Positions 61,232-64,000 of a DNA stretch of 64,000 bases are shown in pieces. Below the pieces are notes generated by a model. The model made no database searches and was not told the origin of the DNA. It saw nothing but the letters and a program-made list of their open reading frames with translations. Position 1 is the stretch's first letter. The number at the start of each line of letters is the position of its first letter. Location: positions 4,588,001 through 4,652,000 of the forward strand of contig NZ_CP150241.1 in NCBI RefSeq assembly GCF_037975235.1, given 5' to 3'. The position numbers were made by a program, and so were the translations under genes. Origin of the DNA: Paenibacillus sp. FSL R5-0341 (lineage in GTDB: Bacteria > Bacillota > Bacilli > Paenibacillales > Paenibacillaceae).

Positions 61232-61939
61232 CTAGAGAAATAACGGTGAGAAAGCAATCCAGGCCAAAATAAGGGTAAGCACTATGCAGACATTCTCCAC
61301 AACGGCTCCACGCTTGGTTCCTGTACTCATCAGATTGGCCCGTATGCGCCACTTGAGTGGTGGTAACGGGCGAATCCCCCGATTGGTTAGTGAATCAGCC
61401 AACAAGTGCATGGCATATGCCGTACCTCCCGCTACCCAGATCTCCGGTCCCTGCTGCTGAGTCGTGCTGTAAAGCAAGCCAGCCCATATTGCGGTTCCAT
61501 ACAATGTGTGTGTCAACCCCCTGTGGGTTAGCGTGGTACAGAGCATTAACAAGCTGCCTGTAATTAGATTCCATGGTGCGAATGCGTGACCATAGAATAC
61601 CAGCCCGAGTCCAATGGCAAACATCAGCACTTTGCGGAGTGAACGGGAAGGCAGGAATGACACGAGCGCAATGAGGATCGCAAGCAACAGGTTCCACGGT
61701 TTGGCATGCACATAAAAGTACACGAAGACAGCTGTAGGCAACAGAATCGTCTGTAACAACCTGATCAGGCTGTTAGGTAACGCTCTCGATACCAGCAGCG
61801 AATTCGGCTCATCGATGTCAGGCAATAACGAACCAATCAGAGCAACCGTAACTGCCGGTGCTGTCACCGGCATACCAGCTAACTGCAGAACAGATAGCGA
61901 TACGCCTGTCCCGATAATCAGGTGGGATCTTCCCATCAT
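61232..61939 (-). CDS. Metal-dependent hydrolase-like membrane protein (YdjM/DUF457 family)
   Basis: Membrane protein of 235 residues of the YdjM family (LexA-binding, inner membrane-associated putative hydrolase). Seen: MGRSHLIIGTG at the N-terminus, LLPDIDEPNS (near residue 40), about six hydrophobic segments, TLTHRGLTHTLYG (near 135), and AYAMHLLADSLTNRGIRPLPP, the metal-binding motifs of the family. The ATG at 61939 has GGAAG 10 bases before; the open frame reaches 62077. Function unknown. Confidence 0.85.
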   Translation of the reverse strand: MMGRSHLIIGTGVSLSVLQLAGMPVTAPAVTVALIGSLLPDIDEPNSLLVSRALPNSLIRLLQTILLPTAVFVYFYVHAKPWNLLLAILIALVSFLPSRSLRKVLMFAIGLGLVFYGHAFAPWNLITGSLLMLCTTLTHRGLTHTLYGTAIWAGLLYSTTQQQGPEIWVAGGTAYAMHLLADSLTNRGIRPLPPLKWRIRANLMSTGTKRGAVVENVCIVLTLILAWIAFSPLFL

Positions 61940-62062
61940 GATGCAAAAACTTCCTTTCGAAGAAATAGGGAACATATACGGCCCAGTTCCGATTTTACAA
62001 CGAAAACAAAATAAGAACAATAGTTCGCATTTCTTATTTGTATGAAAATAAATATAACTTTC

Positions 62063-62078
62063 TGTGACCGGGCTCACA
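62063..62078. promoter_or_regulatory. Distal Fnr/Crp-like operator before nirB
   Basis: TGTGA-CCGGGC-TCACA is a perfect TGTGA-N6-TCACA palindrome, the Fnr/Crp-family site. Centre lies at about -88.5 from the predicted nirB start of transcription. Confidence 0.75.
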
Positions 62079-62109
62079 CTATTAAATTTATGACTCTTCT
62101 ATCGTTATT

Positions 62110-62125
62110 AGTGAATTAAATCACA
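62110..62125. promoter_or_regulatory. Proximal Fnr/Crp-like operator before nirB
   Basis: AGTGA-ATTAAA-TCACA, nine of ten consensus bases of the TGTGA-N6-TCACA site. Its centre is 41.5 bases upstream of the transcription start predicted from the TATAAT at 62147-62152, the class II activator position. Confidence 0.7.
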
Positions 62126-62146
62126 TAAACTGTCGTCAGCTACTTG

Positions 62147-62152
62147 TATAAT
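62147..62152 (+). promoter_or_regulatory. -10 box of the nirB promoter
   Basis: TATAAT preceded by TTG; no -35 in the expected place, which fits an activator-dependent promoter with the Fnr-like site at -41.5. Confidence 0.65.
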
Positions 62153-62215
62153 TTCAAATATAAACCACTAAAATTGTTGGTAATGTACAGCGTCTATCCA
62201 AGGAGGCATACACAC

Positions 62216-64000
62216 ATGAACGGAAGAAAAGAGAAACTCGTTATCATTGGTAACGGTATGGCAGGAATCAGTACGGTTGAACAAATTTTGAAATTAACTT
62301 CGCGATTCGATATCACCGTTTTTGGCACAGAGCCTTACCCTAACTACAATCGCATTATGTTGTCTTATGTATTGGAAGGTAGCAAAACACTGGATGACAT
62401 CGTGCTGAATGATCTCCACTGGTATGAGGATTATGGGATTACTCTCCATACAGGAACTACTGTAGCCCGAATTGATTCGGATACGCTTGAGGTCGTTACG
62501 GAGGATGGAAATCGCTTCCCTTATGACAAAATTATCATTGCCACTGGTTCCAACTCCTTCATTCTGCCGGTACCGGGACATGACAAAGAAGGTGTCGTTG
62601 GTTTCCGCGATATCGCCGATTGTAATGTCATGCTCGATGCTGCTAAACAGTACAAAAGAGCGGCCGTTATCGGGGGCGGACTGCTGGGTCTTGAAGCTGC
62701 CAAAGGTCTGGTACAATTGGGCATGGAAGTTACCGTAGTACATCTGATGCAGGATCTGATGGAGCGTCAGCTTGATCCGCAAGCTTCAGCCATGTTGAAG
62801 GCCGAACTGGAGCGTCAGGGTATCCGTTTCAAAATGGGTGCGCAAACGTCCGAACTGCTGGGGGGCGAACGCGTTGAAGGAATTCGTTTTGCCGATGATT
62901 CCGTACTCAATGTTGATTTTGTGGTCATGGCTGTAGGCATTAAACCCAATACGGCTGTAGCCCGCGAAAGCGGTATGGAAGTGAACCGGGGGATTGTCGT
63001 GGATGACTATATGCAGACTTCACTTGCGAATGTGTACTCGGTCGGGGAATGTACAGAGCACCGCGGGGTATGTTACGGCCTCGTTGCCCCATTGTTCGAG
63101 CAAGGCATGATTCTGGCGAAACATATCTGCGGAGTTGAAACGGCTCCTTATGAAGGTTCTGTTGTATCCACGAAATTGAAAATTTCGGGTGTGGACGTCT
63201 TCTCAACAGGTGAATTCATCGACAGCCCTGAGCACACCGTCATTTCACACAAAGATGACTGGAAACGGACTTACAAAAAAATTCTGCTTCGTGACAATAA
63301 AATGGTTGGTGCCGTGCTCTTCGGTGACATTACGGATTCTGCCGAATTGCAGAAACTGATCAAAAATCAAACCGAAATGACCGAGGAATTGTACGGTTCG
63401 CTCATGGGCACAGGTTGTGGCGGTCATAAGAAAGCAACCTCTGTTGAAACGATGCCCGAGGACGAGATCGTCTGCGGATGTAACGGGGTCACTAAAGGAA
63501 CTATTGTCGATGTAATTACAAACCAGGGCCTTACCACTGTAGATGAAATCAAAGCCTGTACCGGTGCAACCCGCTCTTGTGGTGGATGTAAACCAGTTGT
63601 GGAACAAATTCTGCAATACGTGCTGGGAGACGGCTTCAGCAGTGGAGCCAAACAGGGAATATGCGGATGTACTTCTATGGGCCGAGATGAGATCGTAGCC
63701 GAAATTCGTCAAAAAGGACTGCAAACGACCAAAGAGGTCATGAATGTACTGGGTTGGACTCAACCTGAAGGTTGTTCCAAATGTCGTCCAGCGATCAACT
63801 ATTACCTTGGCATGATTGCACCGGACACACACGAAGATGAGAAGGAATCCCGTTTTGTTAACGAACGCATGAACGCGAATATTCAAAAAGATGGAACATA
63901 TACGGTTGTACCTCGGATGTATGGCGGGGTGACTACACCAGCGGACCTCAAACGCATCGCTGACGTTTCGGTCAAATATGATGTTAAAGCTGTCAAAGTT
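62216..64000 (+). CDS. nirB: Nitrite reductase [NAD(P)H] large subunit, N-terminal part (cut by window edge)
   Basis: Flavoprotein and siroheme enzyme that reduces nitrite to ammonia with NAD(P)H. The first 595 residues are in the window. Seen: FAD-binding GNGMAG (12-17), NRIMLSYVLEG, the second dinucleotide-binding AVIGGGLLGLEAA (near 150), GECTEHRG, and two BFD-type [2Fe-2S] domains, the first with CGC near 419 and SCGGCKP, the second with ICGC near 481 and GCSKCRP. The siroheme / [4Fe-4S] domain would follow beyond the edge. AGGAGG lies before the ATG. Two Fnr/Crp-like sites lie upstream. Assimilatory or respiratory role depends on missing neighbours. Confidence 0.92.
   Translation, partial: MNGRKEKLVIIGNGMAGISTVEQILKLTSRFDITVFGTEPYPNYNRIMLSYVLEGSKTLDDIVLNDLHWYEDYGITLHTGTTVARIDSDTLEVVTEDGNRFPYDKIIIATGSNSFILPVPGHDKEGVVGFRDIADCNVMLDAAKQYKRAAVIGGGLLGLEAAKGLVQLGMEVTVVHLMQDLMERQLDPQASAMLKAELERQGIRFKMGAQTSELLGGERVEGIRFADDSVLNVDFVVMAVGIKPNTAVARESGMEVNRGIVVDDYMQTSLANVYSVGECTEHRGVCYGLVAPLFEQGMILAKHICGVETAPYEGSVVSTKLKISGVDVFSTGEFIDSPEHTVISHKDDWKRTYKKILLRDNKMVGAVLFGDITDSAELQKLIKNQTEMTEELYGSLMGTGCGGHKKATSVETMPEDEIVCGCNGVTKGTIVDVITNQGLTTVDEIKACTGATRSCGGCKPVVEQILQYVLGDGFSSGAKQGICGCTSMGRDEIVAEIRQKGLQTTKEVMNVLGWTQPEGCSKCRPAINYYLGMIAPDTHEDEKESRFVNERMNANIQKDGTYTVVPRMYGGVTTPADLKRIADVSVKYDVKAVKV

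Noticed and set aside
1..64000. tRNA or rRNA genes, CRISPR arrays, prophage or insertion sequences
   Set aside because: No repeated spacer pattern, transposase or integrase-like frame, CCA-ended cloverleaf or rRNA-like stretch was recognised by eye. A tRNA scan would be decisive.

Overview
The window reads as chromosomal DNA of a spore-forming Firmicute of the Paenibacillus type. It carries sporulation and germination genes (spoIIP, gpr, spoVAC-spoVAD-spoVAE), the AddAB recombination nuclease, a CIRCE-controlled hrcA-grpE-dnaK-dnaJ operon, a T-box leader before leuS, and a gene order close to the Bacillus subtilis yqeG-to-yqeV region. Base composition is mixed (roughly half GC). I saw no rRNA, tRNA, CRISPR array, prophage or insertion sequence. 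Most of the window is core chromosome; the less usual material lies in small insertions between conserved genes and in intergenic DNA.

Layout. 1-10315 (minus): a DNA repair run sbcC (cut by the window edge), sbcD, addA and addB, with 4-base stop/start overlaps at sbcD/sbcC and addB/addA. 10541-13969: an RlmI-type rRNA methyltransferase, a plus-strand Na/Pi cotransporter and a Nudix hydrolase, separated by a repeat-rich gap at 11918-12469. 14077-28453 (minus): mtaB, rsmE, a site-2 protease, prmA, a small inserted cluster (a YfhD-family peptide between two related unknown proteins), dnaJ, dnaK, grpE, hrcA, a GNAT resembling short N-acetylglutamate synthases, hemW and lepA. 28600-33106: a YqxA-like protein, spoIIP and gpr; rpsT on the plus strand; then holA. 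33363-36567: an ECF sigma factor with its anti-sigma factor, followed by two small unknown genes. 36583-44607: comEC, comEB and comEA, with comER facing comEA and converging on leuS. 44674-52115 (minus): a phosphotransferase, the YqeM-type methyltransferase, cvfB, rsfS, yqeK, nadD, yhbY, aroE, yqeH and yqeG. 52226-56643: a MoxR / DUF58 / transglutaminase cassette. 56851-58723: spoVA genes. 58915-62215: tiny hydrophobic peptides, an M42 aminopeptidase, an unknown 106-residue protein and a membrane hydrolase. 62216-64000: the first 595 codons of nirB behind an Fnr-type promoter.

Functionally the window joins protein folding control (HrcA/CIRCE), ribosome biogenesis and rRNA/tRNA modification (PrmA, RsmE, MtaB, RsfS, YqeH, YhbY, LepA), DNA uptake (ComEA/EB/EC), recombination (AddAB, SbcCD), and spore formation and germination. 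The points most worth a second look are: a dispersed intergenic repeat whose hairpin shows compensatory changes between two copies; an ARG-box-like operator lying on the -10 of the GNAT gene; two Fnr/Crp-like palindromes before nirB, one centred at -41.5; and the paralogous protein pair with a YfhD peptide inserted between dnaJ and prmA. I did not find a clearly new multi-gene system. All calls come from reading the sequence, without database searches.
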